Notes under the pieces: generated by a model
The model's input: the letters and a program-made list of their open reading frames with translations, nothing else
Database searches by the model: none
Told to the model about the DNA's origin: nothing
Program-made: the position numbers and the translations under genes
Assembly: GCA_025201765.1 (NCBI GenBank)
Contig: MU623513.1
Coordinates: forward strand, 1-58,209
Source: Daldinia sp. FL1419
Lineage: Eukaryota > Ascomycota > Sordariomycetes > Xylariales > Hypoxylaceae
Length of the DNA stretch: 58,209 nucleotides
Reading direction: 5' to 3'
Part shown: positions 24,709-37,553 of the stretch, piece after piece
Layout of the letters: the number at the start of each line of letters is the position of its first letter
Numbering within the stretch: the stretch's first letter is position 1

Positions 24709-25653
24709 GAATGTTTCTTCGTCAGGTTGGAAGGCCTCTTTAGTGAGCCTGGAAAGCGGCTTGGGGTTGAGATGGTATGCCTTCGTTCAAGGTAGCGACA
24801 ATGAACGCAGGAACGATACAAATTACAGGGCAGGTAGGAGGTAAGAATTGAAATGTTGTCGCATTTCGTAAATTTCCCACAAGATTCTTGCTCTGGAAGG
24901 TCTGAAACATACGTATACTGATATTTAGGCGGGCGAGACCACCCTTATGGGAACGGCTAGTCAACGAAACTGTTGGTGATCCCCAAGGAATGACAGCAAA
25001 CTGCCATTATTAGGTAGTGACTTGGAATTGATTTAGTACCCTTCTCAATACGTGCCGTATTCACTACCTCCTTATAGAAAATCCAGTGATTCACTTATTG
25101 GTGATTGGCTAAAGCAAATAGTCTGTCCATGAGATGGACGGAAGTCCTCAGGGGGGCGAAAGGGATTTCCAACTAATTCGTGATATTATCCCCATTCACT
25201 CCAGTTTCGTTTTGACAAATAGAAAATATGTGGAGGGCAGGCTAAGATGACTCTTGTAATAGATCCAGGTTATCAATCCATTCAACCCAGTGATTCCTTT
25301 TCGATGGCCTTTGTATATATAAGTAGTGACTATGATTAAACTGGGTAGGTACCTGTTTATATGATAGTTTTTACACCTTGTCCATTCTTAAATTTCATTC
25401 AAGTTGGCCACCCTAACAACATGTAGTACCAAAGTGGCAACCGAAGGACAACATACCTAGAGTATTGAATATATTCTGTTCTCGTCGAGGAATCGACATC
25501 GCTTCCAACATATATAGGTACATTTCCTTGTCTATCCAATGCTGATTCATATTTAAACCCCCCTAGGCTTCCAACGGTTATTATTACCATGAAAGTGTAA
25601 GCGTAACTACCTGCCTACCTAAGCACCTAGCGGTTCCTGCAGGATAACCCTCG
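24709..25653. other. Intergenic, no gene seen
   Basis: Upstream of the 2EXR gene and downstream of BZZ1. Contains a GGTAGGTACCTG tract near 25343. Short frames here show no domain. Confidence 0.5.
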
Positions 25654-28027
25654 CTAGTCTGCTGCTACCTGTACGTAACTCGCTGGCACGCTCTTCGTTG
25701 CACCCCCTTTTTCTACCTCGGCCCAACCATCTCCCGGGTCGTCCTTGATGAGCACAAATCTTTCACCTTCTGTCATACTATGTTCGGCGTCACTTTGCGC
25801 TGTGTAGTCGTACAGTGCAACTACATATTTTAATTTCTTAGCACCGCGGCGTGGCGCGACTGCGGGTCCTTTCTTTTTCGCTGGGCCGGTAGTATTTATA
25901 GATGATCCCGAGTTCGAGTAAACAGATGCGGGTCGATTGTTTATTGAAGAACCTGTGTCTTGCGGGACCATAGCTTCGGGGAAGATCTCTAGATAAGAGG
26001 CAGGTACTATGCCCTCCTTATAACCGGCGCGAACCCTTACCCATCCCGATCCATCTATTGTAGCGTGAGTTTATGTATTATTGTAAATAAAGGATAGAAA
26101 ACTTACCGTCGGGCTCAAGAATAGTAACCTCCCGTCCTTCAGGGACGGAAACTTCTCCGTCTCCATTCGCTTCAAAAGTATAGAGCATCTTTCCTTTCTG
26201 CTCGGCCTTCCTCGGACTTGAGTTAGTAACAGAGCTGCCAGGCAGCTCGCTAATGTAAGCGGCAGGTGGTGGAGCGACAAGGCGACTCTTTTTCACAGGA
26301 GGTCGAGGACCCGAAGGCTCAGGCGGTGCTTGCGGTGCCTGTGGTGCCTGCGGTTCCTCCGTAGGAGCGCGCGGGCTTATAGTTGAGCCGCTTATTGATC
26401 GATTTGCACTGGCTGCGTATCCAGAGCTAAGAGAATTCATCGTATTAGATCGGCTTAAATCGGGAAGTTCCGCAACGTGTTCCGGAGGACCGGAGGGAGG
26501 TTTCAAGAGAGCTCCCGCTGCAGATTGTCTTTCTGATTTGTACTTCTTGCGTTCTTCTTTAGACAACTCTCCAGGACATTCAGCGGGTACTTTCATCTCG
26601 CATTTGCTGTGGCATGTATAGCCGCAATCTCTGCAATCGAAGCCTTTTGCAGACAAACCCCATATTCGCTCACCGCACAAGTCGCAGTTAGTCGGTATCT
26701 TGAATGTCTGCGATTTGAAATTGTGATTTTTGGCGCCCAAAGTGACATCACCGACCGCTGATGTTATGGTTGACGTTTCCACTTCAGCCGTCAGTCGTTT
26801 TCGGTCCACCTGGTGCAACTCCTCCTGCATGGAGAAAATCTGCGATACAACGAGAACCTCGTCCTTATTTTCCGTCCCGTCTCGTATCCTTTGCTTGATA
26901 CGCTTTACACCGTCAATTTCTCTCCTCTTTTTATCGACTTCACGGCGGAGATCCCCCAATTGGCTTTTGGATTTGTTTAATACATTTCGTAAAAACACTT
27001 TAGCGACTTCATCGGTAACCATGAGGTCGTCGTCGTGCCATACAGGACTGGGCTCGAATATCTTATCGGGGGGTTCTTGCCATGGACCCATGTTATGTTG
27101 GATATACATCATAGAGTCTAGGTGTGGCTGATTTCGAGAAATTTCCTGGGTTACATTGTCGACGAGAGTGCTGCTCTGTCGGAGCATTGCCGTCTCTAGA
27201 TTCGCAGCCGTGGTCCATAGAGTGTTTAATTTCATGGTGCGGAATTCAGATAGGTCTTGTAAGCTGTCTAATAATTCTGGGACGTATTCGTGATAATACT
27301 TCTCCTTCTGTTTATTGGTCACGTTGATAGCTATCAAATACGTGTTCTTTACGTTGCTCATGTCCTGCAACTGCTGCTGATAATGGCTCTGGGCCTTTGC
27401 TTTGTCGAAAGCAGACTCGGTCTTCTTTCGCTTACTCTCCACCTCCTGGCATGCCGCATCGTATTTTGTTTTGGTCTTGCGTAGATCAGCATACGAGGAT
27501 TCCCTCTCCGCTTCGAGTTTTGCAGCATACTCGACGTGTCGCTTGCGCAGCTCATCGAATTTACCCGCAAAATATTTCAAGGGGTCGGCGACTTTCTGGA
27601 TAAGTTCGTTTGCGTATTTCTCGTGCTCGTCGGCTAGTGATTCGAGAGTTGTAAGGTGAGTCGTCCATATAGTTAGGGATGCATTCTCGAGGGAACCCGG
27701 TGTCATAGCAGGAGTGTCGCCAACGCTCAAACTAGCAGACTTCTTATTCTTCTTTTCAAAATATTTCTTCGCCAAAGCATTGAGCTTTGCGCTATGTTCC
27801 TTCTCGATCGCACTTCGCTCCCGGTAGAAACTCTGTATGTCGTCAAGCCACGCGATACCGTTAGCTACCCAAACATTAGCGGGTTTGAAGCCATCCTAAA
27901 AATCGTGTATGTTAAATTCAGCAACTCAACGCGAAAGTAGAGAAGGGAAAAATGAAAAGTCGTGGTGGGCAAGTTAACGCACCTTCAACTCAGTACCAAA
28001 GGTTGGTACCGCTTCCACCTCAGCCAT
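25654..28027 (-). CDS. BZZ1: Bzz1-type F-BAR / C1 / double SH3 protein
   Basis: Exons 28027-27983, 27895-26107 and 26054-25654 give about 744 residues. The 15-residue first exon reads MAEVEAVPTFGTELK and continues in frame into DGFKPANVWVANG. The architecture is that of fungal Bzz1. An F-BAR region of about 270 residues is rich in helices. A C1 zinc domain follows at about 406-456 (HNF, then CDLCG, CRDCGYTCHSKC and C). A Pro-rich linker (APQAPQAPPEP) leads to SH3-1 at about 585-640, which is split by the 52-bp intron after ILEPD, and SH3-2 fills the last 60 residues (ALYDYTAQ to PASYVQV). In yeasts this protein binds curved membrane at endocytic sites and recruits the Las17/WASP actin nucleation machinery. 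It is divergent from DBP5 with a 1.1 kb gap. Confidence 0.93.
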
Positions 28028-29107
28028 TACAAAGTAATGCGAACGCCCTTAGGCATGCAAGCGGAAAAGTGACAGATCCACAGGAGATATACGATATGTA
28101 AGTCGAATGGTTTGTGTAGGATTCGTCTAACAAGTCCATAGCATGAGTACTAAATATGAATACGAAACTTGGGCCGTAGATTTCCAAGTTCCAACGTTGT
28201 AGGTGTTGAGGTTAAAGGTATTATTGTAATTCCCGGGGGCTGAAGAATGACGAAAAGGGTCGGGCGTTACAGGGCGAGTTTATTGGCGTCCATGGGACCT
28301 GCAACTGCTGTATTAGCACAGCCCACTTTGCTACCAGGTATGTACCCAAGTTTAAGTAAGGTACCTAGTTAACCTAGAGGTACATACATAAAACATGCCC
28401 GGCTATTCGGTGCAACGCCTCCCTTTTTCTATCTGATTGCACTAATTAATATGTATACTCGTGACCCCGCCTTATAGAAGAAGAGTATAGGAAAGTACCT
28501 ATACTTGGAGATAATCAACTGGGTTAGACGAGTACAACATCTATAGGTACCAACTAAAAATACGACTAAATCATCTTCATATCAGATCGATTGCACCTGC
28601 AATGTTCCGAAGATTCAGCTGCCCAGGCTTGCCAGGCCGGGGACAGGTGGTGACTTTCAGGGGCGCCCCTCCCCAATAACCCCACCAAGTTGTTGTACCT
28701 AGGTACAATACTTAAAATGAGAGGTAGCGGCAGATTGCCCCACCAACATTTCAAGTATTGACAGCTTCATTGGAAAAAGCCCCCCTCCAAGTATTGCCTC
28801 CCGTTCTATGGTATTAAGGATATTTATTAAGTGGATGTTTGTTTAAATTCAGAATTCTCGCATATTCGAAGGTAACGTCTTTTCAGACCTTTGTAACAAT
28901 CGCCCCTCTGTTTCTATTCTCTCTTTCACTTGCCTAGGTTAGAAGCTTGAAGTTAATTTTGTCGTTGCTAGAGAACGCGGGCTCGGAATTTATCCCAACA
29001 TCAACTCAACGAAACCGCCCTGACTACGCGCAACGTACTTTAGTTGCTCTTTTAGCCATCCGACAACTCGCCACGCGCATCGCGTACCATATATCTATAT
29101 CTTCACC
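28028..29107. promoter_or_regulatory. Shared upstream region of BZZ1 and DBP5
   Basis: Divergent intergenic region of 1.08 kb that must hold both promoters. It contains several TACCTAGG-type tracts (for example about 28362-28390 and 28697-28706) and a pyrimidine-rich leader before the DBP5 ATG. Individual promoter elements were not identified. Confidence 0.4.
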
Positions 29108-30663
29108 ATGGCTGATCTAGCTAGTCGCGTTAGCCAGCCAGCTCCCGATCAGGCGCAGACTGAGCAAAACAACGAATCCAGACTCCAAGAGAGCAGTTAT
29201 GATGTCGAAGTGCAACTTAGCGACCTTCAGAAGGACACAGAGAACCCTCTAGGATCTGCTCACACCTTTGAGGAGCTTGGATTGTAAGTATTGTGTAGAA
29301 GTAGAAAGACGAGTGATAGGTGCTAATCCCATTTTCCTGTTTTCTAGACCCGCTGAAGTCCTCAAGGGCCTCACAGCTTTGCGCTTCCAAAAACCTTCCA
29401 AGGTCCAAGAGAAAGCGCTACCGCTAATGCTTGCCGACCCCCCTCAGAATATGATTGCCCAGTCTCAATCTGGAACCGGAAAAACGGCGGCCTTTGTCAC
29501 CACAGTCTTGTCTCGTGTCGATCACTCAAAGCCGAATCAACCTCAAGCGCTACTCCTCGCTCCCACCCGTGAGCTGGCTCGGCAGATTCAGATGGTTATC
29601 GGTCATATTGGACAGTTCTTGCCTAACTTGGCTATAGCAGCTGCTATTCCCGGCGCTATTCCTCACGATGGACGTGTTGATAAGAGCATCGTCGTCGGCA
29701 CACCTGGATCAGTCCTGGATTCGATTCGAAGACGCCAGTTTGATGTGTCCCAGTTGCGTGTCCTCGTTATCGATGAGGCTGACAACATGCTGGACAAGCA
29801 AGGTCTAGGCGACCAATGTACTCGAGTCAAGAAGTACGACTTCTATCCCTCTTGATATTCATCATATTGGTATCGTACTGATGTTATCTTTAGCATGCTA
29901 CCTAAGAGCATCCAGATTCTCCTATTTTCTGCCACCTTCCCTGACAAGGTTATGAAATATGCGATGACTTTTGCACCGAACGCAAACATAATCAAATTGA
30001 AGGTACAAGAACTCACAGTCAAAGGCATCTCACAGATGTACATGGACTGTCCCTCGGAATCAGACAAGTACGACATTCTTTGCAAGCTGTACGGCTTGAT
30101 GAGCATTGGTTCCTCTATCATCTTCGTCAAGGTAAGCATCTCGCACCTTAACCATTCTGTGCGATGTCCGCTAATAAAACCAGACGCGAGAAAGCGCCAA
30201 TCAGATTCAGCAGAGAATGGCAAACGACGGTCACAAAGTGTCAGTTCTGCATGGCTCCTACGAAGGAAGCGAAAGAGACGCTCTGTTGGAAGAGTTCCGA
30301 ACTGGAAAGTCCAAGGTTCTCATCACTACTAACGTGCTCTCCCGCGGAATAGATGTGTCTACGGTATCGATGGTCATCAATTACGATATCCCGATGAAGG
30401 GAATGGGAGATAGTATGCACGATACCGAAACCTACCTCCACCGTATTGGTCGAACCGGTCGTTTTGGTCGTGTCGGTGTCAGTATTACCTTCATCTCGGA
30501 CAAGAAGAGTTTTGATGCCCTCAAGGCCATCGCGCAAGATCTCGAGATCGACTTAGTAGCACTGAAGCCTGATGACTGGGACGAGACGGAGGAACAAGTC
30601 CAGCGAGTTATCAAGTCGAGCCGAGCCCAGGCCGATTTCGTTCCAAGCGGAGGGGCTGCGTGA
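29108..30663 (+). CDS. DBP5: ATP-dependent DEAD-box RNA helicase Dbp5
   Basis: Exons 29108-29283, 29348-29833, 29894-30131 and 30184-30663 give about 459 residues, close to the usual size of fungal Dbp5. All introns are 52-64 bp and phase-correct. The motifs appear in order: FEELGL and FQKPSKVQEKALP (Q motif), SGTGKT (100-105), PTRELARQ, GTPGSVLD, DEAD (201-204), SAT (233-235), SIIFVKT, TTNVLSRGID and HRIGRTGRFG (386-395). The LGDQ segment after DEAD and the acidic N terminus are typical of Dbp5. The family protein acts at the cytoplasmic face of the nuclear pore, where with Gle1 and inositol hexakisphosphate it strips export factors from mRNA; it also works in translation termination. Confidence 0.95.
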
Positions 30664-33245
30664 GAAGCAATAGGATTCACCAAAAAGAACCTACTAAACA
30701 CAGGGCGGATCAGTTTCGCGTGCTGAGTCATGTATGCGACTATTTTCGATACCAAAACTATGAGGCGCGAACTACGTGGACATTGCACCAAGCCGTTGGT
30801 GCGCTGGCAATGCTATTTCTTTTCTCTCGAAGCACTCAATAAATAATAATCCTACGCGAGGATTGTAGTTAATGAGAGACGATTAGATACCTATTCACAA
30901 ACAAGAAAAAAAGTCATCTGATTTTCCATGGTAAAAATTTACTGGAGAAATCCCTTTTTCATGTAACCTTCCTATTCGTTCGGCTTCGCCTTGATCGGCA
31001 CGGTGTTTCGAAACGTCTATAGGAAGAACCATAGTATCAACGAAACAAAGGAGGATGCGTTCTCCATCTTGATATTCTGGAGCTTCTCTCCACGCGACGC
31101 ACGTGGCTTAAAATTGGGAAGAAACATAAAAAACGAGTTTCTAAATAAATTGATTTAGAGCCGCCAAGAATATACAAACTTGTTGATACCCTAGTCACGA
31201 TCATAACGATTACGCTTAATCAGCCTCGTTTATCTTATTATTAGCATCTTAAAATTTGGAATGTTTCTAGAATACCTACCTAGGCAGGTAAGTAAAAAGA
31301 GCTGAGTAGTGAATTGTTTATATCCGCGTAGGTTGACCAGGTTAACGAGATTGCTGACGTTTGCTCCAGACTATAAGCTACATGCCCACCGAGTAGTAGT
31401 AGTTAACTGCAATACCGCGAATATCGTGGGTGGTTCAATATTTTATTTGCCCGCTTTTATCTTTATTGATATTCGATCGTGGAAGATATTTGTTGAAAAG
31501 GCTCAAAAGGACCGGCCGCCCCGTATGCAAAGTCGGCGTGCTACGGAATTCCATTTCAGGATGATTGATTCCCTCAGCGACGGACTAATTACGGCACGAG
31601 TCCGATATGGTAAATCGCATACTCGATAAAGCAGGAGAGGAAGATGCCCGATAGTAATTCTGAAACTGGCTAGAATATCCTTTTAGTCGCACGTTGAAGA
31701 GCTTGCCCGACTTTAGGAGGGATATTGTGCTGGCCTTGAACGATTCTCAAAGAGGAAGTTCGTCCGTGCACACAATAGAGCATTTTTATTGGGTGCATCC
31801 ACGATAGTGGCTGACTTGAGGAAATCCCCACTTCGAGAATTTTGAGAAAATACGTATCTTTTTCCCCCTATCTTATCTTCCTTATAAAGTCGGGCTATTG
31901 TGGTGCCCCGCAGGGGTGCCCTCTTGTTAATTGTTTTAAGGTTGGACGGCAGAGGCACAGCAAGGTTCTGATTGGATCATCCTCTCCAAAAACCCCTGGT
32001 AGGAATCCAAGTACATAAGTACCTTCTTCATAGAGGCACGAACTGCGCAGACGGTCTGACGGTGACGTTGCACGCATATTGCCGTACGCTAGACGCTAGA
32101 CGCTAGACCCCGTAGAGAGATGCAGGCAAATGCGTAAAATCGAACATATGTAAATATTAAGGCGAGTATTCATCAATGGAAAGAGGTCGGCTATGAGCAG
32201 GCTTAGCCTCGGCGCTGCATTCGTGCATATAGAGACACACATACACATACATATCTCACTACGTACCTAGGTACATGCATAGGTGGTTTGCGGCGACGTC
32301 TACGGCGACGTTTAAAGTTAGACGCGCGCAAGGCCGTGTCACCTCTATATGTGCACGCCCCCTAATATATGCATTACACCGCCTAGTCCGCCCCTCCCAG
32401 CACACCTTCCCTTCTCCAGAGTTTATTTTGCGGATGAGATCTATATTTAACTCGCGAACTCATGTATAGTATCTACTATGTACCTACATAGTAACCTAGC
32501 CTAGGTAATTACCCCTGTCGTTCCGCTATCTAGATTAACTTTTACCGGGCGTGTCTCGAGTCTCAAGTCTTGAGTCTCGATATCCGGAGCTCTTACACAT
32601 ACTTGGACTTACATACACCCACATACGCATACGGCATCCAGGACCACCAATCAGCAAGAGAATTGCCCAATCATAGTTGCTTTTCGTCGATCCTTTCTTG
32701 ATAGAGCTGATCCTACTCGCATGTATTGAACTTATTACTTTGATTCCATTCACACACTCCTACTTCTACGTACATACGTACATACGTACATACGTCAATA
32801 CGTCAATACGTCAATACGTCCGTACCTACTAGGTACTTACTAACTTCAACATGGCGATACGTGAATATGACACCTCCAGCTACCCCTACCTACCTCGCTT
32901 GGGGTTGCTGTCTGCAAGCAAGCAATGCCATGACCGACCACACACACGGTACACAGTTGTGGCGCTATTTTCATGCCGGTATGCCAACTTAGATATCGCT
33001 CGGATGCTAACATATTGAATGCGACCACCCGTCAAAAGATCTAAGATTTCTTATTGGTGCTCGGTGTTCATCACTCATAAGGTGGCTTAAAGCACCTGCA
33101 GCAAAAGCTGCAGCATTAACAGCAGCATGAAGAATTCCATTCTTGAAATCGTATGCCGTATACGCTGTTAGATACATGGAGAGGCCCAAGGTCGTTTCAT
33201 TCATCAGACCCCATTCTCGCCCCCCTTCAGCGCTGAGCTGGGTTT
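30664..33245. other. 2.6 kb region without a convincing gene
   Basis: On the minus strand 31107-30895 is open for 70 codons and reads like protein (VDTMVLPIDVSKHRADQGEA), but it has no early ATG and no clear upstream exon. At 32766-32826 lies a tandem repeat of 8-base units (listed separately). TACCTAGG-type tracts occur at about 31274-31290 and 32264-32276. The frame at 33007-33294 (-) is Ala-rich and unrecognised. Confidence 0.45.
32766..32826. repeat. Tandem 8-mer repeats (ACATACGT / CAATACGT)
   Basis: Roughly three copies of ACATACGT are followed by three of CAATACGT, ending in a diverged unit CCGTAC. The switch of one variant to another within the array suggests stepwise local duplication. 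Confidence 0.85.
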
Positions 33246-33549
33246 TCAATGACCTTCTGTAACAAGCTCCTCCTCTCTTTCTAGGCTCCACCATCCTTCG
33301 AGCCCTTTCTCCATTTCATACCGTTCCCATATATTACATATCTCTTTTTCTTCACCAGGGTTATTCCATTTTGGTCCATCCTGGGCTGTGCAGAACCAAC
33401 GAGCTGGGATGCTAGCTTCCCCGTCCTGAAGTGATTCCACGTCTCATAAGTTAGTTTCGTCTGTCTCTTAAAACCATATATCCCAGCTCATGGCCACGGG
33501 GGACCGTTTCTCGAGACCTCTTCTTACCTTTTTGCTCTTCATCAAACAT
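33246..33549 (-). pseudogene. Short orphan gene or 5'-truncated remnant
   Basis: Two exons can be read. One ends FDEEQK at 33528, and the other runs from 33442 to a stop at 33246, with RWFCTAQDGPKWNNPG and ICNIWERYEMEKGLEGWW. They are joined in phase across an 85-bp GTAAGA..AG intron (33443-33527). An ATG at 33549 would give a protein of about 72 residues. The same frame stays open upstream to about 33620 (LIIRDYSVGLQAFPI) without an ATG, and only 145 bp separate 33549 from the next gene's start. It therefore looks like the end of a larger gene that lost its front. No family is recognised. A very short real gene is the alternative. Confidence 0.4.
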
Positions 33550-33693
33550 AATCGGGAAGGCTTGTAGGCCTACAGAGTAGTCTCTGATGATCAAAGGATG
33601 CAATGTACCTAACCCACAAAACAACACCAGAACGGAGGCCGGTTATATGACAATATCGTATACTGACAGCCCCCAAAGATAATTTCGAGTAGA

Positions 33694-35981
33694 ATGGCTT
33701 TCGAGTCTTTGGCTCGTTGCCTCTTAATATGGATTACTCTCTCAGCCAGAGTTACCGCTGGCGCGAAGCTTGGTGACGACATCACTGCCTTGGTGCCGAC
33801 ATGTGCTCAGCCCTGCCTGGAGTCGTTCGTAGTAGCCAACTACCAGCCGACGGACTGCACACAGAACCCGACGTTACAATGCATGTGCTCAGAACAGTCG
33901 CATTCGGGATACACGATCGGGGAGGGAGCACTACAGTGTATTAGCACCGAGGCACAACGCGGAATTTGTAACAAGAAGGACATCGCTGGTGAGTATACCA
34001 AGTTGCTTCCAATTTATATGGTAGTCATCCATAGACACTAACGTTGATACTAGGTACCGTCAAGCGCGATGCCTACCTGATGTGTTCCAATGTACCAGAT
34101 GCATTGCCAAACACACATGCTGTCTTGACAGCTACAATCGCGAATTCTCCAACTGGAGTGCCGGCGTCAATAGTCGCGCCCTCAGTAACCGAAACCGGAT
34201 CGGCAATTCCAGCTGCTTCCTCATTGCCTAGCTCGTCAAGTTCCCTCACGGGTGGTCAAATTGCTGGAATCGTCATTGGCGTCATCATTGCCATACTAAT
34301 CATAATAGCTGCTATAATATTTTACAGACGTATGCGAAGGCGGAATTACCAAGGGCTTGAGAGCGGAACTCCCGATATGACGGAAAGGGGTGGAGCTGAG
34401 ACACCTGGCTTAGGGAATTTCGTGCCGGCAGCACCCCGTAGTTTTACGGACCTTGAACCGGCGCCTCAATTACCACAATATCGCACCGGATCCCCGTTGT
34501 TCCCTGCTTCTCCTATGCCACCTCGTACTCCGCCTAGATTACCCTCACCAGGCCCTTTCCTTTCTCCAGCCCCAAGCCAGGAGTCGTTCGGACTCGGCAT
34601 CTCACGTTCCTTGAGTTCTACTCCTGCTTCGATGGCTCCCCAAATTCCATTTAATAGACCAACCTCAAAACTTCTTCCCGCCAAGCCGACTATGGACTTG
34701 ACACCTCCTCCCCGACCTCCCCCTCCGCCAAAAGACTTATTCAACTCTGAGGGTGCGTCAACTCGCGAGTCCTCGGCACGTACACAGCAGACCAACAAGA
34801 CTAGCCTCCTAACAAATGTGACAGGGGTGGCACCTGCGTATATCACTGACAAGTTTGGAAACTGGGTGCGAAACAATAAGAGCCGCCAATCCGATCAGCG
34901 CCAGCTCGCGGTTGTTGCGGAACTCGACACATATACCCCTATGACTATGGCACCGATAGAAAAAAGAGAGGAGGAGACCGAATCTATCACAGCGGCAGTA
35001 TCAGCCGCCTACGGAGTACCTAATAAACCACCACCAGCTTTCTTATCTAAGAAGCGTTCCATGAAAAGGCACCAACGCTCTTCTAGTGTATATTCCCAAG
35101 ACAGTGAAATTCGTCGCACTCGATTGATGTCTTACGGCGGACGTGGGACTTTGCGTGACCGCTCCGATACCACTCTATCCGATGACTCCTTTACAACGAT
35201 AAATTCCTATTCAACGACTTCGGTAGACGACGAAGATCGTTCCGACATTGACGGAACTCATCTATCACACCCCCCAACACCTAGAGATATAACACGTACC
35301 CCCACTCCCGAGCTCTCTCAAGCCAAATACGTCAACATGGGACGCCTCGACCGAGGTTTGCTTCGAATTGACCCCACAAATAGAGCATCTTTCTCGAACT
35401 CACCCCCCGGTCAGCCAAGCCCTACTTTAAAGGGCGATGCTCTTCTTTTGAAAGATGGGAACTCTCCCTATCCCAAGCCTCTAAAACCTAAGCGTCCAGA
35501 CACTCCAAAGACTAGCTTAGATAACGAGAGGGAGCTGGTGCGCCCCCCTAGGCTTGACGACACTCGACCGTCAATCCAGAGTCCGCTATCGCGTTTCTCA
35601 CCACGACTACCTAGTGATGAGGCGTGGTTTCCGGATAGGTTTCAAACACCACCAGCGCAAATTCCTGGATCTGAAGCCGAAGGACGTCTGACGCCATCCC
35701 CCATGTCGTCGCGATCAGGATCGGGGGATCAACCACGTCAGCATATAGCCCGTGCGGTCTCTCCTCTGAGCCAGGCACAGACACATCAAAACAGCGCTAG
35801 CGCAAGTTCGCTATTAGCCAAGCGTCTTGGAACCGGGAAAGCGGTAGAACTCTCACTAGATCCCAAGAACAGCAAACTGAGCCCGCCTTCGCCCAGGGGT
35901 TCCCTCCCTGCCACACCCACGTGGCAGCCGAAGCTAACTCCCACGAGGCATGGCGACGACTTATACCTGAGCGTACAGTAA
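33694..35981 (+). CDS. CFEM domain membrane protein with long cytoplasmic tail
   Basis: Exons 33694-33988 and 34054-35981 give about 740 residues. A signal peptide (about 1-23, LLIWITLSARVTAG) leads into a CFEM domain with exactly eight cysteines (37, 41, 55, 63, 65, 82, 92, 109); the intron falls inside this domain and joining is needed to recover the eighth Cys. A Ser/Thr-rich stalk follows, then one membrane helix at about 165-190 (IAGIVIGVIIAILIIIAAII) with a basic RRMRRR stop, and a 540-residue Pro/Ser-rich tail likely to be cytosolic. CFEM domains are fungal-specific; in some proteins they bind haem, in others they are surface sensors or effectors. The long disordered tail suggests signalling or scaffolding, not a GPI-anchored wall protein. 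Confidence 0.88.
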
Positions 35982-37553
35982 AGGCGGCGCCTATTACATA
36001 ATTAAGAAGACGAGCCTTCTTAAAGTTTTATTTAGTCGACGTATTCCTTTGTCGTCTCCTATATCTCATTACATTAGAGGGTACTGTACATACATCGCAT
36101 AGCATCGCATCGCATCATATATATACCCACGGGCAACGTCAACCGAACGAATTTTCTTTTCTTCTATTTCTTTTCTTCTATTGCTACTATGGTAGCCTTG
36201 TATTATTATATAATCTTTTAGCCTACGGGCAACTCATACTTGCATATACTATGCGGCGTTTTACGACTTGACTTTTTATCTTTCGCATGGATATACACCC
36301 CCTTTTTCTACTTGGAGTTCAGGCGTATAAAATAGAGGACTAGAAGGAGAGCTAGGAATCGATATCCATACCATACCCAGCATAGGGAACACCGTCATTG
36401 CATTGTTCAATCATAACTGTTTTGTCTGTATTATACTAGCCTACGCGGCTCAAGATTGAAGCTAGCTTAGAATAGCGCCTCGAGTCTACAGATTCGAGAA
36501 GATGAACAAAAAATCTTGCCAAATTATGAGTTGACTACATGTGCCTACTATTGCTGTGAATTGAGGTGAAGACGCATAAGCCCAACTTCGATACTTTGTT
36601 AAATGACTAATCGAAATATTACTTAGAGCCCTACCATCGTATGTCACTTTCATACCTCGGTCTAAATTACACTCGCCGGATCATACGATGTGGTGAAGAT
36701 GCCCATCCCGAGCCCTTCCCGAGGCCAGGCTAAACGTAGCCGAGTAAAGTAGGTAACTTAGCGCTACATGAAAGGTACACGCTTAAAATAACCACATATG
36801 AATCATGATACCTCATAATGCAGTCAGTTATCCCGAGTAAAATATTCGGCATTTTCACAGCCCTCTCTGCACCTGCAGCAGGTACCTGCAATCGGGCGAC
36901 TCGGGATCCAAGCATTCCCCGGCGCGGCCCGGACAAAAGTGGGGCATACCTACTACAGGTACCTACCTTAGGTAATTGAGAGGTGCAGTGGGGGCTTAGG
37001 TACTAACTAACTGATGCAGCTCGGAGCCTCGGCGAGAGGTAAGCTCCATATTTTAATTTTTTCTCCATAGTAAAAAGTAATTAACAAATGAACTAACAGG
37101 TACCTATTATTCCAATCTTTACTTTTATTTCCTGTTGTGCGACTCGACATCTCAAAAACTACAAACCGGTAAGAGATCCGAACGCGCACTGCCACGACCA
37201 ATATACACACACAAGCCGACGAACTGCGGCAACGAAGACGAAAATACTATCGATTTGCATGTCAGCTTAGCAGTATTGGTGCTGTGCTGTGGTTATTGGT
37301 ACGAGAAAGCGGCATCGGAGGGCTTTGCGACAAGAATAAAAACGGGAGCGGTAGATATTCATATCCGAATAGGCTATTAGATATTCGATCAGATCAGATC
37401 AGATCCCGATAACCTCGCCTTTACTCAGTCACTACGGCCCCCATCCTCCATTGGTACTCGCGTTTTGTTTACCCGCGCGCAAAGCAGACCACGTCGTCCC
37501 CATCTTCCGATCTATTCATCTATTCCCAACCGACCAGTCTAGCCCAAAAAATC
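35982..37553. other. Intergenic with small repeats
   Basis: About 1.6 kb with no gene. It contains a CATCG/CATAG tandem near 36091-36116, a GGTACCTACCTTAGGTA tract near 36958-36974 and a GATCA tandem at about 37387-37405. The final part is the likely promoter of the next gene. Confidence 0.5.

Noticed and set aside
32766..32826. Tandem 8-mers considered as a CRISPR-like array
   Set aside because: There are no spacers; the units follow each other directly, and this is a eukaryotic genome.
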